In this document: piece by piece, positions 49,425-61,174 of the stretch
Position numbering within the stretch: position 1 is the first letter of the stretch
How the letters are laid out: the number at the start of each line of letters is the position of its first letter
NCBI RefSeq assembly: GCF_003217255.1
Contig: NZ_QJTE01000002.1
Span: forward strand, 844,182-906,490
Length of the DNA: 62,309 nt
Source: Pseudoroseicyclus aestuarii
Lineage (GTDB): Bacteria > Pseudomonadota > Alphaproteobacteria > Rhodobacterales > Rhodobacteraceae
Reading direction: 5' to 3'
Notes under the pieces: model-generated
Seen by the model: only the letters and a program-made list of their open reading frames with translations
Databases searched by the model: none
What the model was told of the DNA's origin: nothing
Translations under genes and position numbers: made by a program

Positions 49425-50189
49425 TCAGCCGACGCGGTAGCGATGGGAGAAGACCTCGAAACCACCGCCGCGCACCCGGGCGATCAGCGTCAGCCCGGCC
49501 CCCTCCGCCGCGTCGACGGCGGCCTGCGTGGGTGTCGAGACGGCGATCAGCATCGGTGATCCCGCCAGCGCCACCTTCTGCACGAGGTCGATCGAGACGC
49601 GGCTGGTGATGACCACGGCGCCGCCCGAGGGCGCGGTGCCCGCGAGCAGGAGCGCCCCCGTCAGCTTGTCGAGGGCATTGTGCCGGCCGACATCCTCGCG
49701 CGCGAGGGTGACGCCGGCGCCGGGCTGCAGGAAACCGGCGGCATGGACGCCCCGGCTGGCGTCGTGCAGCGGCTGAAAGGCGCGCAGCGCCTCGGGCGCG
49801 GAGGCGATCTCCTCTCCGCTCAGTCGCAGCGCCTCGTCCTTGACGGCGGGCACCTCGCGCATCGCCTCGTCGAGGCTGTCGATGCCGCAAAGACCGCAGC
49901 CCACCGGCCCGGCCATGATGCGGCGCCGCGCGCCGAGGGCCTTGGCCTGCGCCGGGGCCAGCCAGAATCGCGCCTCGATCCCCTTGGGATGCTCGACCAG
50001 TTCAAACTCCTCGACATCGCCGAGGTAGCGGATCAGCCCCTCTGACAGGGCGAAGCCATGGGCGAAATCGGCCAGGTCCTGCGGGGTCGCCATCATCACG
50101 GCCTGCGTCGTGCCGTTGCAGGTGATCGCGACCGCGACTTCCTGCGGCAGGGGGCGCCGTGTGCCGGGGGAGGGGGGGCTCTGGTACAT
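49425..50189 (-). CDS. fdhD: Formate dehydrogenase accessory sulfurtransferase FdhD
   Basis: FdhD transfers sulfur from IscS to the molybdenum cofactor before insertion in formate dehydrogenase. The protein has CNGTTQAVMMATPQDLADFAHGFALSEGLI, the Cys motif GCGLCGIDS near residue 105 and the C-terminal REDVGRHNALDKLTGALL and SRVSIDLVQKVALAG. The start is uncertain: ATG 50189 fits the family but its AAGGAG is only one base away, and starts up to 50294 are possible. It is divergent from the molybdoenzyme gene. Confidence 0.9.
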   Translation of the reverse strand: MYQSPPSPGTRRPLPQEVAVAITCNGTTQAVMMATPQDLADFAHGFALSEGLIRYLGDVEEFELVEHPKGIEARFWLAPAQAKALGARRRIMAGPVGCGLCGIDSLDEAMREVPAVKDEALRLSGEEIASAPEALRAFQPLHDASRGVHAAGFLQPGAGVTLAREDVGRHNALDKLTGALLLAGTAPSGGAVVITSRVSIDLVQKVALAGSPMLIAVSTPTQAAVDAAEGAGLTLIARVRGGGFEVFSHRYRVG

Positions 50190-50307
50190 GCTCCTTCTGT
50201 CGCGCCGGAGGAGCGCGGCTGTCAACTGTGCGGCATCGCGCGCTTGCGCCTTGGCGACCGCTGCGCGCATCCTATCATGATCCGCGCGATCCATAGGAGC
50301 AGCCGCC

Positions 50308-52602
50308 ATGCCAGACTCTGACAGCCACCCCGATCTGCCGAAGAAAAGCGGGCCCGCCGGGGGCTGGGGCTCGATGCGCGGGATCAACGCGGTCCGTGCC
50401 ACGTCCCATCCCGATCCCGCCGCGCTCGAGACGCTGCGCCGGCAGAACAAGCCCGGCGGCTTCATGTGCTCCTCCTGCGCCTGGCCCAAGCCGGCGAATT
50501 ATCACCCCTTCGAGTTCTGCGAGAACGGCGCCAAGGCGACGCTCTGGGAATCGACGCGCGACCGCTGCCGGCCGGAGTTCTGGAACGATCACACGGTCGA
50601 GGATCTGAAGTCCTGGACCGACCATGAGCTCGAGATGACGGGCCGGCTGACGCATCCGCTGCGCTTCGATCACGATACCGGCCGCTATGTCGCCGTCTCC
50701 TGGGAAGAGGCGTTCCAGGGGATCGGCGCCGCGCTGGCCGATCTGCCGCGCGACGACGTGGTGTTCTATTCCTCGGGCCACGCGGGGCTCGAGGCGTCCT
50801 ATCTCTGGGCGCTGATGGCGCGGCTTTACGGGAACAACAACCTGCCGCAGTCCTCCAACATGTGCCACGAGACGACGAGCGTCGGCCTCAAGAAGGTCAT
50901 CGGCTCTTCCGTCGGGACGGTGCTGTGGGAGGATCTGGAAAAGACCGACTGCTACTTCTTCTTCGGGCAGAACCCGGGGACCAATTCGCCCCGCTTCCTG
51001 CATCCCCTGAAGGAGGCCAAGGACCGCGGCGCGAAGATCGTCACCTTCAACCCGGTAAAGGAGCAGGGCCTCGTCTCCTTCGTCGACCCGCAGAACCCGA
51101 TCGACATGGCCACGGGCCGCGAGACGGTGATCTCGGACCAGTACCACCAGCTGAAGGGCGGCACCGACATCGCCGCCATCCTCGGCATGTGCAAGGCCGT
51201 GGTCGAGGCCGATGATGCCGCCATCGCCGCCGGCAAGCCCGCCGTCATCGACTGGGCCTTCCTCGAAGAGCACGCGACCGGCTACCGCGAGTTCATCGAG
51301 CAGGCGCGCGCCGCCGACTGGGGCGCGATCACTGGCGAGTGCGGCTTGACCGAGGGCGCCCTGCGCGATGCCGCGCAGGTCTACATGGAGGCCGAGCGGG
51401 TGATCGGCGTCTACGGCATGGGGCTGACGCAGCATGCCCATGGCTCCGACAACATCGGGATGCTGGTCAACTTCCTGCTGCTGCGCGGCAATATCGGGCG
51501 CGAGGGGGCGGGCTGCTGCCCGGTGCGCGGCCATTCCAACGTGCAGGGTCAGCGTACCGTCGGCATCGCCGAGAAGACCAAGCTCGTGCCCTTCGACAAG
51601 CTGCGCGCGCTTTTCGATTTCGAGCCGCCCGAGAAGGACGGCACCCATATCGTCGATGCCGCGCAGGGCCTGCTGGAGGGGCGCATCCGCGCGACGCTCT
51701 GCCTTGGCGGCAACCTGCTGCGCGCGCTGCCCGAGCGCGACCGGCTCGAGGGCGCCTGGGCGGGGCAGGACGTCACGGTCATGATCTCGACCAAGCTGAA
51801 CCGCACGCATCTGTTCCCGGGCAAGACGGCCTATATCCTGCCCTGCCTGTCGCGCAGCGAGAAGGACGAGCAGGCGACCGGCAACCAGTACATCTCGGTC
51901 GAGGACAGCTTCTCGATGATCCACGGATCGCAGGGCAAGCAGAAGCCGGCCTCGGACTACCTGAAGTCCGAGATGGCGATCGTCGCCGGGCTGGGGCAGG
52001 CGATCACGCCCGAGCACCCCAAGCGGCCCTGGCGCGCCTGGACGCGGGACTATGCGCTGGTGCGCGACCTGATCGAGCAGACCTATCCCGACGATTTCCG
52101 CGACTTCAACGGCAGGCTGAACACGCCCGGCGGCTTCTGGCGCGGCAATGCCGCCCATCGCCGGGTCTGGAACACCGAGAGCGGCAGGGCCGAGTTCACC
52201 CGTCCGGGCAAGCTGAACGCCCTGTCCTTCGATCCGGAGGAGGGGCGGTTCACCCTGCTGACCATGCGCTCGAACGACCAGTTCAACACGACGATCTACG
52301 GCTATTCGGACCGCTTCCGCGGGATCGAGGGCACGCGCGACGTCCTGTTGATGAACGAATCCGACATGGCGCGGCAGGGGCTGTCGCATGGCGACCGCGT
52401 CGCCCTCGTCGGCGATTCGGGCGACGGGGTGGAGCGGCGGCTTGGCGGGCTGGAGGTGATCCGGTTCAACCTGCCGGAGGGCACCGTGGGGTCCTACTAC
52501 CCCGAGTGCAACGTGCTGGTGCCGCTCGATCTGCATGACGGGCTGTCGAAGACTCCCGGCTCCAAGGCGGTGCCGGTGCGGATCGAGAAGACGCCCGCCT
52601 GA
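50308..52602 (+). CDS. FdhF/YdeP-family molybdopterin oxidoreductase
   Basis: A 764-residue molybdenum enzyme of the formate dehydrogenase-like YdeP group. The N-terminal CSSCAWPKP (Cys54, Cys57) and Cys71 could hold part of an iron-sulfur cluster. SSNMCHETTSVGL places Cys186 as a probable molybdenum ligand where classical enzymes have Cys or Sec. VYGMGLTQHAHGSDNIGMLVNFLLLRGNIGREGAG and a C-terminal dinucleotide-binding domain follow. mobA and fdhD next door supply the cofactor. The physiological substrate is unproven; formate is plausible beside the formaldehyde-releasing gbcAB. Confidence 0.9.
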   Translation: MPDSDSHPDLPKKSGPAGGWGSMRGINAVRATSHPDPAALETLRRQNKPGGFMCSSCAWPKPANYHPFEFCENGAKATLWESTRDRCRPEFWNDHTVEDLKSWTDHELEMTGRLTHPLRFDHDTGRYVAVSWEEAFQGIGAALADLPRDDVVFYSSGHAGLEASYLWALMARLYGNNNLPQSSNMCHETTSVGLKKVIGSSVGTVLWEDLEKTDCYFFFGQNPGTNSPRFLHPLKEAKDRGAKIVTFNPVKEQGLVSFVDPQNPIDMATGRETVISDQYHQLKGGTDIAAILGMCKAVVEADDAAIAAGKPAVIDWAFLEEHATGYREFIEQARAADWGAITGECGLTEGALRDAAQVYMEAERVIGVYGMGLTQHAHGSDNIGMLVNFLLLRGNIGREGAGCCPVRGHSNVQGQRTVGIAEKTKLVPFDKLRALFDFEPPEKDGTHIVDAAQGLLEGRIRATLCLGGNLLRALPERDRLEGAWAGQDVTVMISTKLNRTHLFPGKTAYILPCLSRSEKDEQATGNQYISVEDSFSMIHGSQGKQKPASDYLKSEMAIVAGLGQAITPEHPKRPWRAWTRDYALVRDLIEQTYPDDFRDFNGRLNTPGGFWRGNAAHRRVWNTESGRAEFTRPGKLNALSFDPEEGRFTLLTMRSNDQFNTTIYGYSDRFRGIEGTRDVLLMNESDMARQGLSHGDRVALVGDSGDGVERRLGGLEVIRFNLPEGTVGSYYPECNVLVPLDLHDGLSKTPGSKAVPVRIEKTPA

Positions 52603-52605
52603 ACG

Positions 52606-52631
52606 TTGCGGGCGCCGCCCGGCGCCCGCAA
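52606..52631 (+). terminator. Hairpin after the molybdoenzyme gene
   Basis: TTGCGGGCGCC and GGCGCCCGCAA form a perfect 11-base-pair stem with a GCCC loop, three bases after the stop codon. It lacks a T tract but probably ends or protects the transcript before the gbcA leader. Confidence 0.55.
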
Positions 52632-52710
52632 TCGCCTGCCCCCGCGTCGGAGACGTTCGGCGCCAAGTCGCAATCAGGACGACCGGGCGGCCCCGCCGGA
52701 TCTAACCTGA

Positions 52711-54225
<1,515 letters not shown>

Positions 54226-54229
54226 GGCG

Positions 54230-55297
54230 GTGCAGGACGTGTCGCCGCTGCGGAGCGGGCGGATCTGGGACGGATCCGAACCGCTGGAATGCGTCTCGGT
54301 GATCCCCGAGGTGCCCGATACCGCCACCTTCTCCTTCCGGGCCCCGTCAGGCGCCCTCTTCGATTTCAACCCCGGCCAGTTCGTGACGATCGAGGTGCCG
54401 GTCCCTGGCGGCCCGGTCTGGCGGACCTGGACGATCAGCTCCTCTCCCTCGCGGCCGCGGGCGCTGTCGATCACCGCCAAGGCGCAGCCCGGAAGCTATG
54501 CGACGCGCTGGCTTCTCGACAATCTCGAGCCGGGGATGCAGCTGCGGGCGACGGCGCCAACGGGGCGGTTCACCTGCCTCGACCATCCGGCGGAGAAGTA
54601 CCTTTTCATCTCGGCCGGGTCGGGCATCACGCCGATGATGTCGATGACGACCTTCATGTTCGATCTGGGGACCGAGCCGGACATCGTCTTCGTCAACTGC
54701 GCGCAGCGCCCCTCGCATATCATCTTCCGCGAGCGGCTGGAGCATATGGCCAGCCGGGTGCCGGGGATCGATCTCAAGTGGGTGATCGAGCAGCCGGATC
54801 GCTATCATCCCTGGACCGGCTACCAGGGCCGCTTCAACCAGCTGATGCTGGGCCTCATGGCGCCCGACTACCTTGAGCGCGAGGTTTTCTGCTGCGGGCC
54901 GGAACCCTTCATCACCGCGGTGCGAGAGGCCCTGTCCGGCCTTGGCTTCGACCTCGAGCACTTCCACCAGGAAAGCTTCTCTGCCCCCGCCGAAGAAGTG
55001 CCGCTGCCCGAGGACGTGGTGCCCGAGGAAGGCGCACAGGCCGAGATCACTTTCGCCGCCTCGGGTGTCACCACCCGCTGCGCCGAGACCGACACCGTCC
55101 TTGCCGCGACGCGCAACGCCGGGCTGAACATCCCCTCGGGCTGCACTTTCGGGGTCTGCGGCACCTGCCGGATCAAGAAGCTCTCGGGCGAGGTGCATAT
55201 GGTCCACAACGGCGGCATCACCGAAGACGACATCGCCGAGGGCTGGATCCTCGCCTGCTGCTCGCATCCGCTGGGGCAGGTGACAGTCGACGTCTGA
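54230..55297 (+). CDS. gbcB: Glycine betaine monooxygenase reductase subunit GbcB
   Basis: A 355-residue reductase passing electrons from NAD(P)H to GbcA. It has an N-terminal FAD domain (PGQFVTIEVP, RTWTISSSPS), a nucleotide domain with LFISAGSGITPMMSM and CCGPEPFITAVREAL, and a C-terminal plant-type 2Fe-2S domain with Cys305, Cys310, Cys313 and Cys343 or Cys344 in CTFGVCGTC...ACC. Translation starts at GTG 54230. The terminator at 55323 ends the operon. Confidence 0.9.
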   Translation: MQDVSPLRSGRIWDGSEPLECVSVIPEVPDTATFSFRAPSGALFDFNPGQFVTIEVPVPGGPVWRTWTISSSPSRPRALSITAKAQPGSYATRWLLDNLEPGMQLRATAPTGRFTCLDHPAEKYLFISAGSGITPMMSMTTFMFDLGTEPDIVFVNCAQRPSHIIFRERLEHMASRVPGIDLKWVIEQPDRYHPWTGYQGRFNQLMLGLMAPDYLEREVFCCGPEPFITAVREALSGLGFDLEHFHQESFSAPAEEVPLPEDVVPEEGAQAEITFAASGVTTRCAETDTVLAATRNAGLNIPSGCTFGVCGTCRIKKLSGEVHMVHNGGITEDDIAEGWILACCSHPLGQVTVDV

Positions 55298-55322
55298 GGA
55301 TCGCGGATCGGTCCTGCAACGC

Positions 55323-55352
55323 AAAAGGGGCGCCCGGTCGGGGCGCCCCTTT
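55323..55352 (+). terminator. Terminator after gbcB
   Basis: GGGGCGCCC (55327-55335) pairs with GGGCGCCCC (55341-55349) around GGTCG, flanked by AAAA on the left and TTT on the right. It can serve gbcAB and the convergent transporter gene. Confidence 0.8.
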
Positions 55353-55372
55353 CGTCATTCCCTGGGCGGGCC

Positions 55373-56701
55373 TCAGCCCTCGAGGTGCGACATCATCCGG
55401 CCGAAGAACCACAAGGCGATCAAGGTGCAGATCGCGCCCGACAGCAGGTAGAGGCCAGCGGCAGGCAGGCCGAACCAATGCGTCAGCAGCAGCGCGGTCA
55501 GTGGCGCAAAGCCCGCCCCGAAGAGCCAGGAGAGATCCGAGACTACGGCAGAGGCGGTGTAGCGGCTTTGCGTCTCGAAGAGCGAGGCGACGGCCCCCGA
55601 GGACTGGCCGAAGCCCAGCCCGAGGATGATGAAGCCGACCACCATGTAGATCGTCTCGCCAGCCGCGTCGCCAGAGAGCAGCAGCGGCGCCAGAATGGCG
55701 AAACCCGCGACGCCCCAGGCGCTGATCGTCAGCACCCGGCGCCGCCCGATCCGGTCCGCGAGGTAGCCCGAGGCTACGACGGCCAGCAGCCCGAAGCCCG
55801 CGCCGAGCGCCTCGATCATCAGGAAGCCGGTGACCTCTTCGTCGGTGTAGAGAAAGACCCAGGACAGCGGGAAGACGCTGGTCATGTGGAACAGCGCAAA
55901 GGCCGAGAGCGGCACGAAGATGCCGAGGATCAGCGTGCGGATGTTCACGCGGATCGTCTCGCGCAGGCGGCTGGGCTGCAGCTCGCGCTGCTGGAACAGG
56001 GCCTCGTATTCCTCGGTCGCGACGATCCTGAGGCGCGCGAAGAGCGCCACGACGTTGATCGCGAAGGCGACGAAGAAGGGATAGCGCCAGCCCCAGTCGA
56101 GGAAGTCGACCGCCGGCAGGCTGCCAACGAGGAAGGCGAAGAGAAGCGTCGCGACGATCAGGCCGATGGGCGCGCCAAGCTGCGGCACCATGGCGTAGAA
56201 CCCGCGCTTGTCTTTCGGGGCCGTCAGCGCCAGCAGCGAGGCGAGACCGTCCCAGGACCCGCCAAGCGCGATGCCCTGACCGATTCGCAGGATGCAGAGG
56301 CTGGCGATGGCCAGCCATCCGGCGGTGTCGTAGGAGGGCACGAGGCCCATCGCCACGGTCGAGGTGCCCAGCACGAAGAGCGCGATGGTCAGCTTGGCGA
56401 CGCGGCCGTGCAGACGGTCGATGGCCAGGAAGATCGCGGTGCCGACGGGGCGGGCGAGGAAGGCCAGCGCGAAGATGCAGAAGGAATAAATCGTCGCCGT
56501 ATAGGGATCGGCGAAGGGAAACAGCCGCTGCGGAAAGACGATGACCGAGGCGATGGCGAAGACGAAGAAGTCGAAGAATTCCGACGTCCGCCCGATGACC
56601 ACGCCCACGGCGATGTCCGAGGGCGAAACGTGGTGGATGTCGTCCCCGCCGGCGCTGGCGTTGCGCCCGTCCGGCGCGGCGTGATCGGCGGTACTGGTCA
56701 T
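55373..56701 (-). CDS. MFS transporter, metabolite:proton symporter (MHS) type
   Basis: A 442-residue protein with twelve membrane segments. It starts MTSTADHAAPDG and has GRTSEFFDFFVFAIASVIVFPQ in TM1 and RPVGTAIF plus HGRVAK, close to the MHS signature between TM2 and TM3. Relatives carry proline/betaine (ProP), shikimate or dicarboxylates. Beside gbcAB, betaine is a reasonable guess only. AGGAG precedes the ATG. Upstream in-frame codons lie in the divergent cyoA promoter region and were excluded. Confidence 0.88.
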   Translation of the reverse strand: MTSTADHAAPDGRNASAGGDDIHHVSPSDIAVGVVIGRTSEFFDFFVFAIASVIVFPQRLFPFADPYTATIYSFCIFALAFLARPVGTAIFLAIDRLHGRVAKLTIALFVLGTSTVAMGLVPSYDTAGWLAIASLCILRIGQGIALGGSWDGLASLLALTAPKDKRGFYAMVPQLGAPIGLIVATLLFAFLVGSLPAVDFLDWGWRYPFFVAFAINVVALFARLRIVATEEYEALFQQRELQPSRLRETIRVNIRTLILGIFVPLSAFALFHMTSVFPLSWVFLYTDEEVTGFLMIEALGAGFGLLAVVASGYLADRIGRRRVLTISAWGVAGFAILAPLLLSGDAAGETIYMVVGFIILGLGFGQSSGAVASLFETQSRYTASAVVSDLSWLFGAGFAPLTALLLTHWFGLPAAGLYLLSGAICTLIALWFFGRMMSHLEG

Positions 56702-56805
56702 GAACGCTCCTGTCGGCCATCGCGGTTGCCCCGCTGCCGCCCCGGCCGGGGCGCAGGCGCAGGGCCTCGCGGCTTCATGCCACCAAGGCGCCGAATGCGG
56801 CAGGT

Positions 56806-56816
56806 GACAAATTGTC
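56806..56816. promoter_or_regulatory. Palindrome in the MFS-cyoA control region
   Basis: GACAA-A-TTGTC is a perfect 11-base palindrome in the 198-base divergent gap, about 85 bases before cyoA. It could be an operator for the quinol oxidase operon; no regulator can be assigned from sequence alone. Confidence 0.35.
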
Positions 56817-56899
56817 CTATGTCGGATTTGGACGCGCGGCGATAGTAGGTGCGTGCCGCCGGTCTCCGGCCCCCTTAGCCGCTCATGACGAGGTCTCCC

Positions 56900-58135
56900 A
56901 TGCGCCGAGTGCTGTCTCGCCTCTTCTGGATCGTCCCGGTGCTGATGCTGGGCGCCTGCAAGCTCGAGGTGCTGGCGCCTTCGGGATATGTCGCCGCGCA
57001 GCAGCGCGACCTTCTGGTGATCTCGACCCTTCTGATGCTGATCATCATCCTGCCGGTGATGGCGCTGACGATCTACTTCGCGCTGCGCTACCGCGCCTCG
57101 AACGAGCGGGCGAGCTATTCGCCCGACTGGGACCACTCGACCAAGCTCGAGCTGGTGATCTGGGCGCTGCCGCTGATGATCATCATCGCGCTGGGCGCCC
57201 TGACCTGGGTCGGCACGCACCTTCTTGATCCCTATCGCCCGATCTCGCGCATCGACGCCGAGACCGAGGTGCCCGAGGATGTCGACCCGCTCGAGGTGCA
57301 GGTCGTCGCGCTCGACTGGAAATGGCTGTTCATCTACCCCGAGCAGGGCGTCGCCGCGGTGAACGAGCTGGTGGTGCCGGTCGACCGGCCCGTGCTCTTC
57401 TCGCTGACCTCGTCTTCGGTGATGAATGCCTTCTACATCCCCGCCATGGCCGGGATGGTCTATGCGATGCCGGGGATGGAGACCTCGCTTTACGGCGTCT
57501 TCAATAGCGCCGGCACCTTCCAGGGCATGGCCTCGCACTACTCTGGCGCGGGCTTCTCGCAGATGCGCTTCGATGCCACCGCCGTGGACGAGGCCGGCTT
57601 CGAGGAGTGGGTCGCCGAGACGCAGTCCGGCGAGGACCGCCTCGACCGCCTGTCCTACCTGCAGCTCGAGGAGCCGAGCATCGCCGTTCCGCCCGCGACC
57701 TACGCCGGGGTGGAGCCCTACCTCTTCGACCGCGCGGTCAACATGTGCGTCGAGGAAGGCAAGATCTGCATGGCCGAGATGATGGCCATCGATGCCGAGG
57801 GCGGGACCGGCCTTGCCGGCACGATGAACGTCGCCTCGCTGACCTACGACAAGTACCAGCGCCGCGGCAGCCGTGCGCCCGTTCTGGGATGGGAGCCGTT
57901 CCAGGTGACCGGCTTCTGCACGCCCGAGGATACCGCGCTGATGTTCGCCAGCGCCGATGAGCCGAGCGCCGCGCCGATCGACCTGACCCGCCTGCGCGGC
58001 CGGGCCGTTGACGCGCCCGCCGGCCCGCTCTCGCTGATCGAGGGCAGCCGCGCCCTGACATGGCTGATGCCGCCGACTAACGAGCGCGCCGAAGCCGACA
58101 CCACCGGTGGCATGGCCGCCGACGAAACGCTCTGA
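56900..58135 (+). CDS. cyoA: Cytochrome bo3-type ubiquinol oxidase subunit II
   Basis: A 411-residue lipoprotein with lipobox LGAC (Cys20), two membrane helices (about 36-58 and 78-98) and a large periplasmic cupredoxin domain. [20 protein letters not shown] replaces the copper-A ligand region of cytochrome c oxidases, so electrons come from quinol. It is longer than the E. coli protein (315), with an extra C-terminal part of about 90 residues. ATG 56885 is an alternative start; AGG before 56900 is favoured. Confidence 0.93.
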   Translation: MRRVLSRLFWIVPVLMLGACKLEVLAPSGYVAAQQRDLLVISTLLMLIIILPVMALTIYFALRYRASNERASYSPDWDHSTKLELVIWALPLMIIIALGALTWVGTHLLDPYRPISRIDAETEVPEDVDPLEVQVVALDWKWLFIYPEQGVAAVNELVVPVDRPVLFSLTSSSVMNAFYIPAMAGMVYAMPGMETSLYGVFNSAGTFQGMASHYSGAGFSQMRFDATAVDEAGFEEWVAETQSGEDRLDRLSYLQLEEPSIAVPPATYAGVEPYLFDRAVNMCVEEGKICMAEMMAIDAEGGTGLAGTMNVASLTYDKYQRRGSRAPVLGWEPFQVTGFCTPEDTALMFASADEPSAAPIDLTRLRGRAVDAPAGPLSLIEGSRALTWLMPPTNERAEADTTGGMAADETL

Positions 58136-58146
58136 GGAACACGCAA

Positions 58147-60171
58147 ATGGCTGTAGAAGACCTCGCGGGCCTGCCCGCCGTTCCCGAGACCTCCTTTCTG
58201 CTGGGCCGTCTGACCTGGCAGGCGATCCCGCACGAGCCGATCGTGGTGGTCACCGCCATCGTCGTGGCGCTGGGCGGCATCGGCCTGCTGGCGCTGCTGA
58301 CCAAGTTCCGCCTTTGGGGCTATCTCTGGCACGAGTGGTTCACGACCGTCGATCACAAGAAGATCGGCATCATGTACATGATCCTCGGCACCGTCATGCT
58401 GGTGCGCGGCTTTGCCGACGCCATCATGATGCGGCTGCAGCAGGTCATGGCCTTCGGGGGGAACGACGGCTACCTGAACTCGCATCACTACGACCAGATC
58501 TTCACCGCGCATGGCGTGATCATGATCTTCTTCGTGGCGATGCCCTTCGTCACCGGCCTGATGAACTACGTCGTGCCGCTGCAGATCGGCGCGCGGGACG
58601 TGAGCTTTCCGTTCCTGAACAACTTCTCGTTCTGGATGACGGTCGGCGGCGCGGTGATCATCATGGCCTCGCTCTTCGTGGGTGAATTCGCGCAGACCGG
58701 CTGGCTGGCCTTCCCGCCGCTCTCGGGGATCGGCTACAGCCCCTACGTCGGGGTCGACTATTACATCTGGGGCCTACAGGTCGCCGGGGTGGGCACGACG
58801 CTCTCGGGCATCAACCTGCTGGTGACCATCGTGAAGATGCGCGCGCCGGGCATGACCATGATGCGGATGCCGATCTTCACCTGGACCTCGCTTTGCACCA
58901 ACGTGCTGATCGTCGCCTCCTTCCCGGTGCTGACGATGACGCTGATCCTGCTGACGCTCGACCGCTACGTCGGCACGAACTTCTTCACCAACGACCTCGG
59001 CGGCAATCCGATGATGTATATCAACCTCATCTGGATCTGGGGCCACCCGGAGGTCTACATCCTGATCCTGCCGCTCTTCGGCGTCTTCTCGGAAGTCACC
59101 GCGACCTTCTGCGGCAAGCGCCTCTTCGGCTATACCTCGATGGTCTATGCGACCGTCTGCATCACCATCCTCAGCTACGTCGTCTGGCTGCACCATTTCT
59201 TCACGATGGGTTCGGGCGCCTCGGTGAACTCCTTCTTCGGGATCACGACCATGGTGATTTCGGTGCCGACGGGGGCCAAGATCTTCAACTGGCTCTTCAC
59301 GATGTACCGCGGCCGCATCCGGTTCGAGCTGCCGATGATGTGGACCGTCGCCTTCATGCTGACCTTCGTGATCGGCGGCATGACGGGCGTGCTGCTGGCG
59401 GTGCCGCCGGCGGACTTCGTCCTGCACAACTCGCTGTTCCTGGTCGCGCACTTCCACAACGTGATCATCGGCGGCGTGCTCTTCGGCATGTTCGCGGCGA
59501 TCAACTACTGGTACCCGAAGGCCTTCGGCTACACGCTCAACCGGTTCTGGGGCCTCGTGTCCTTCTGGTTCTGGGTCGTCGGCTTCTGGGTCGCCTTCGC
59601 GCCGCTCTACGTGCTGGGCCTGATGGGCGTGACGCGCCGGATGCGGGTCTTCGACGATCCCTCGCTGCAGATCTGGTTCGGCATCGCCGCCTTCGGCGCC
59701 GTGCTGGTCGCCATCGGCATCGCCGCCTTCTTCGTGCAGATCGGCGTGTCCATCTGGCACCGTAAGGCCTACCGCGATGTGACCGGCGATCCCTGGGACG
59801 GGCGCACGCTGGAATGGGCGACGTCTTCGCCGCCGCCGGCCTACAACTTCGCCTTCACGCCGGTGACCCACGGCATCGACACCTGGTGGGAGATGAAGGC
59901 CCATGGCCAGACGCGGCCCGCTGCGCCCTACCTGCCGATCCACATGCCCAGCGGCACCGGCACCGGTGTGGTGCTGGCGGGGCTGGCGACGGTCTGCGGC
60001 ATGGCCATGGTCTGGTACATCTGGTGGCTCGCCGTGCTGTCCTTCGCCGGGCTGATCGGCGCCGCGATCTACCACACCTTCAACTACAACCGTGACTTCC
60101 ACATCCCCGCCGATGCCGTGGCGCGGGTGGAGACAGCCAGGAACCGCGCGCTCGACGCGGCAGGGGTTTGA
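58147..60171 (+). CDS. cyoB: Cytochrome bo3-type ubiquinol oxidase subunit I
   Basis: A 674-residue heme-copper oxidase core with about fifteen membrane helices. [30 protein letters not shown] gives a low-spin heme ligand, [21 protein letters not shown] the copper-B His and Tyr crosslink, WLHHFFTMG the two further copper ligands and [13 protein letters not shown] the heme ligands. Glu in HPEVY marks the A1 proton channel type. It reduces oxygen to water while pumping protons. Confidence 0.97.
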   Translation: MAVEDLAGLPAVPETSFLLGRLTWQAIPHEPIVVVTAIVVALGGIGLLALLTKFRLWGYLWHEWFTTVDHKKIGIMYMILGTVMLVRGFADAIMMRLQQVMAFGGNDGYLNSHHYDQIFTAHGVIMIFFVAMPFVTGLMNYVVPLQIGARDVSFPFLNNFSFWMTVGGAVIIMASLFVGEFAQTGWLAFPPLSGIGYSPYVGVDYYIWGLQVAGVGTTLSGINLLVTIVKMRAPGMTMMRMPIFTWTSLCTNVLIVASFPVLTMTLILLTLDRYVGTNFFTNDLGGNPMMYINLIWIWGHPEVYILILPLFGVFSEVTATFCGKRLFGYTSMVYATVCITILSYVVWLHHFFTMGSGASVNSFFGITTMVISVPTGAKIFNWLFTMYRGRIRFELPMMWTVAFMLTFVIGGMTGVLLAVPPADFVLHNSLFLVAHFHNVIIGGVLFGMFAAINYWYPKAFGYTLNRFWGLVSFWFWVVGFWVAFAPLYVLGLMGVTRRMRVFDDPSLQIWFGIAAFGAVLVAIGIAAFFVQIGVSIWHRKAYRDVTGDPWDGRTLEWATSSPPPAYNFAFTPVTHGIDTWWEMKAHGQTRPAAPYLPIHMPSGTGTGVVLAGLATVCGMAMVWYIWWLAVLSFAGLIGAAIYHTFNYNRDFHIPADAVARVETARNRALDAAGV

Positions 60172-60173
60172 CG

Positions 60174-60791
60174 ATGAGCATGGCCGAGCCGACAACGCCC
60201 AGCTTCTGGGACACCGACCCGCATCATCACCCCGAGGGGGCCTCGACCAGCCTCGGCTTCTGGGTCTACCTGATGAGCGACTGCCTGATGTTCGCGGTGC
60301 TCTTCGCGGTCTACGGCGTGCTCGGCGGCAGCTATGCCGCCGGCCCCGGGCCGCAGGACCTCTTCGACCTCGAACTGGTGGCGATCAACACGGCGCTCCT
60401 GCTGTTCTCCTCGATCACCTACGGCTTCGCGATGCTGGGCATGGTCAAGGGCCGCAAGGGCGAGGTGCTGACATGGCTCGGCATCACGCTGATCTTCGGC
60501 GCGGCCTTCCTTTGCGTCGAGATGTACGAGTTCTACCACCTGATCCACGAGGGCGCGGGGCCGCAGCGTTCGGGCTTCCTCTCGGCCTTCTTCGTCCTGG
60601 TCGGCACGCACGGGCTGCACGTCGCCTTCGGCTCGCTCTGGCTGATCACGCTGATGGTGCAGGTTTCGCGCTATGGCCTGATCGAGGCGAACAAGCGCCG
60701 CCTGAGCTGCCTGTCGATGTTCTGGCACTTCCTGGACGTGATCTGGATCGGCGTCTTCACCTTCGTCTATCTGCTGGGGATGATCCAATGA
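60174..60791 (+). CDS. cyoC: Cytochrome bo3-type ubiquinol oxidase subunit III
   Basis: A 205-residue membrane protein starting MSMAEPTTPSFWDTDPHHHPEGA, with five helices and LGFWVYLMSDCLMFAVLFAVYGVL, EMYEFYHLIHEG and GTHGLHVAFGSLWLITLM. Subunit III stabilises proton pumping. The ATG at 60174 or 60180 could be used. It overlaps cyoD by four bases. Confidence 0.95.
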   Translation: MSMAEPTTPSFWDTDPHHHPEGASTSLGFWVYLMSDCLMFAVLFAVYGVLGGSYAAGPGPQDLFDLELVAINTALLLFSSITYGFAMLGMVKGRKGEVLTWLGITLIFGAAFLCVEMYEFYHLIHEGAGPQRSGFLSAFFVLVGTHGLHVAFGSLWLITLMVQVSRYGLIEANKRRLSCLSMFWHFLDVIWIGVFTFVYLLGMIQ

Positions 60792-61174
60792 GCAAGGAAA
60801 CGGCGACCCATCACCACGACGAGCATGCGCACGACGGGCCCGACCACGGGAGCTACCGCAGCTACCTGACCGGCTTCGTCCTCGCGGCGGTCCTGACGGC
60901 TGTGCCCTTCTACCTGGTGATGACGGGCGGCTTCGACTCCTCCCTCGCCACGGCGCTGACGGTCATGGGCTTTGCCGTCGTGCAGATCGTGGTTCACATG
61001 ATCTACTTCCTGCACATGAACAGCCACTCGGACGAGGGCTGGACCGCGATGTCGCTGATCTTCACGCTGATCATCGTGGCGATCCTGCTCTCGGGCTCGC
61101 TCTGGGTCATGTATCACCTGAACACCAACATGATGCCGCAGATGAACCACGAGCTGACGGGCTTCGGCAGCTGA
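60788..61174 (+). CDS. cyoD: Cytochrome bo3-type ubiquinol oxidase subunit IV
   Basis: A 128-residue protein with a His/Asp-rich N-terminus (HHHDEHAHDGPDHG) and three membrane helices, including VVQIVVHMIYFLHMNSHSDEGW, the CyoD signature. It assists assembly of the copper-B site. Start and stop overlap neighbours as ATGA. Confidence 0.94.
   Translation: MSKETATHHHDEHAHDGPDHGSYRSYLTGFVLAAVLTAVPFYLVMTGGFDSSLATALTVMGFAVVQIVVHMIYFLHMNSHSDEGWTAMSLIFTLIIVAILLSGSLWVMYHLNTNMMPQMNHELTGFGS

Noticed and set aside
50190-50489. N-terminal extension of fdhD
   Set aside because: An earlier start would run into the divergent molybdoenzyme gene, and the extra residues do not match the FdhD family.
57416-57482. 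Cytochrome c oxidase subunit II as an alternative for cyoA
   Set aside because: The copper-A ligand Cys and His pattern is missing in the cupredoxin domain, so a quinol oxidase subunit is the better call.
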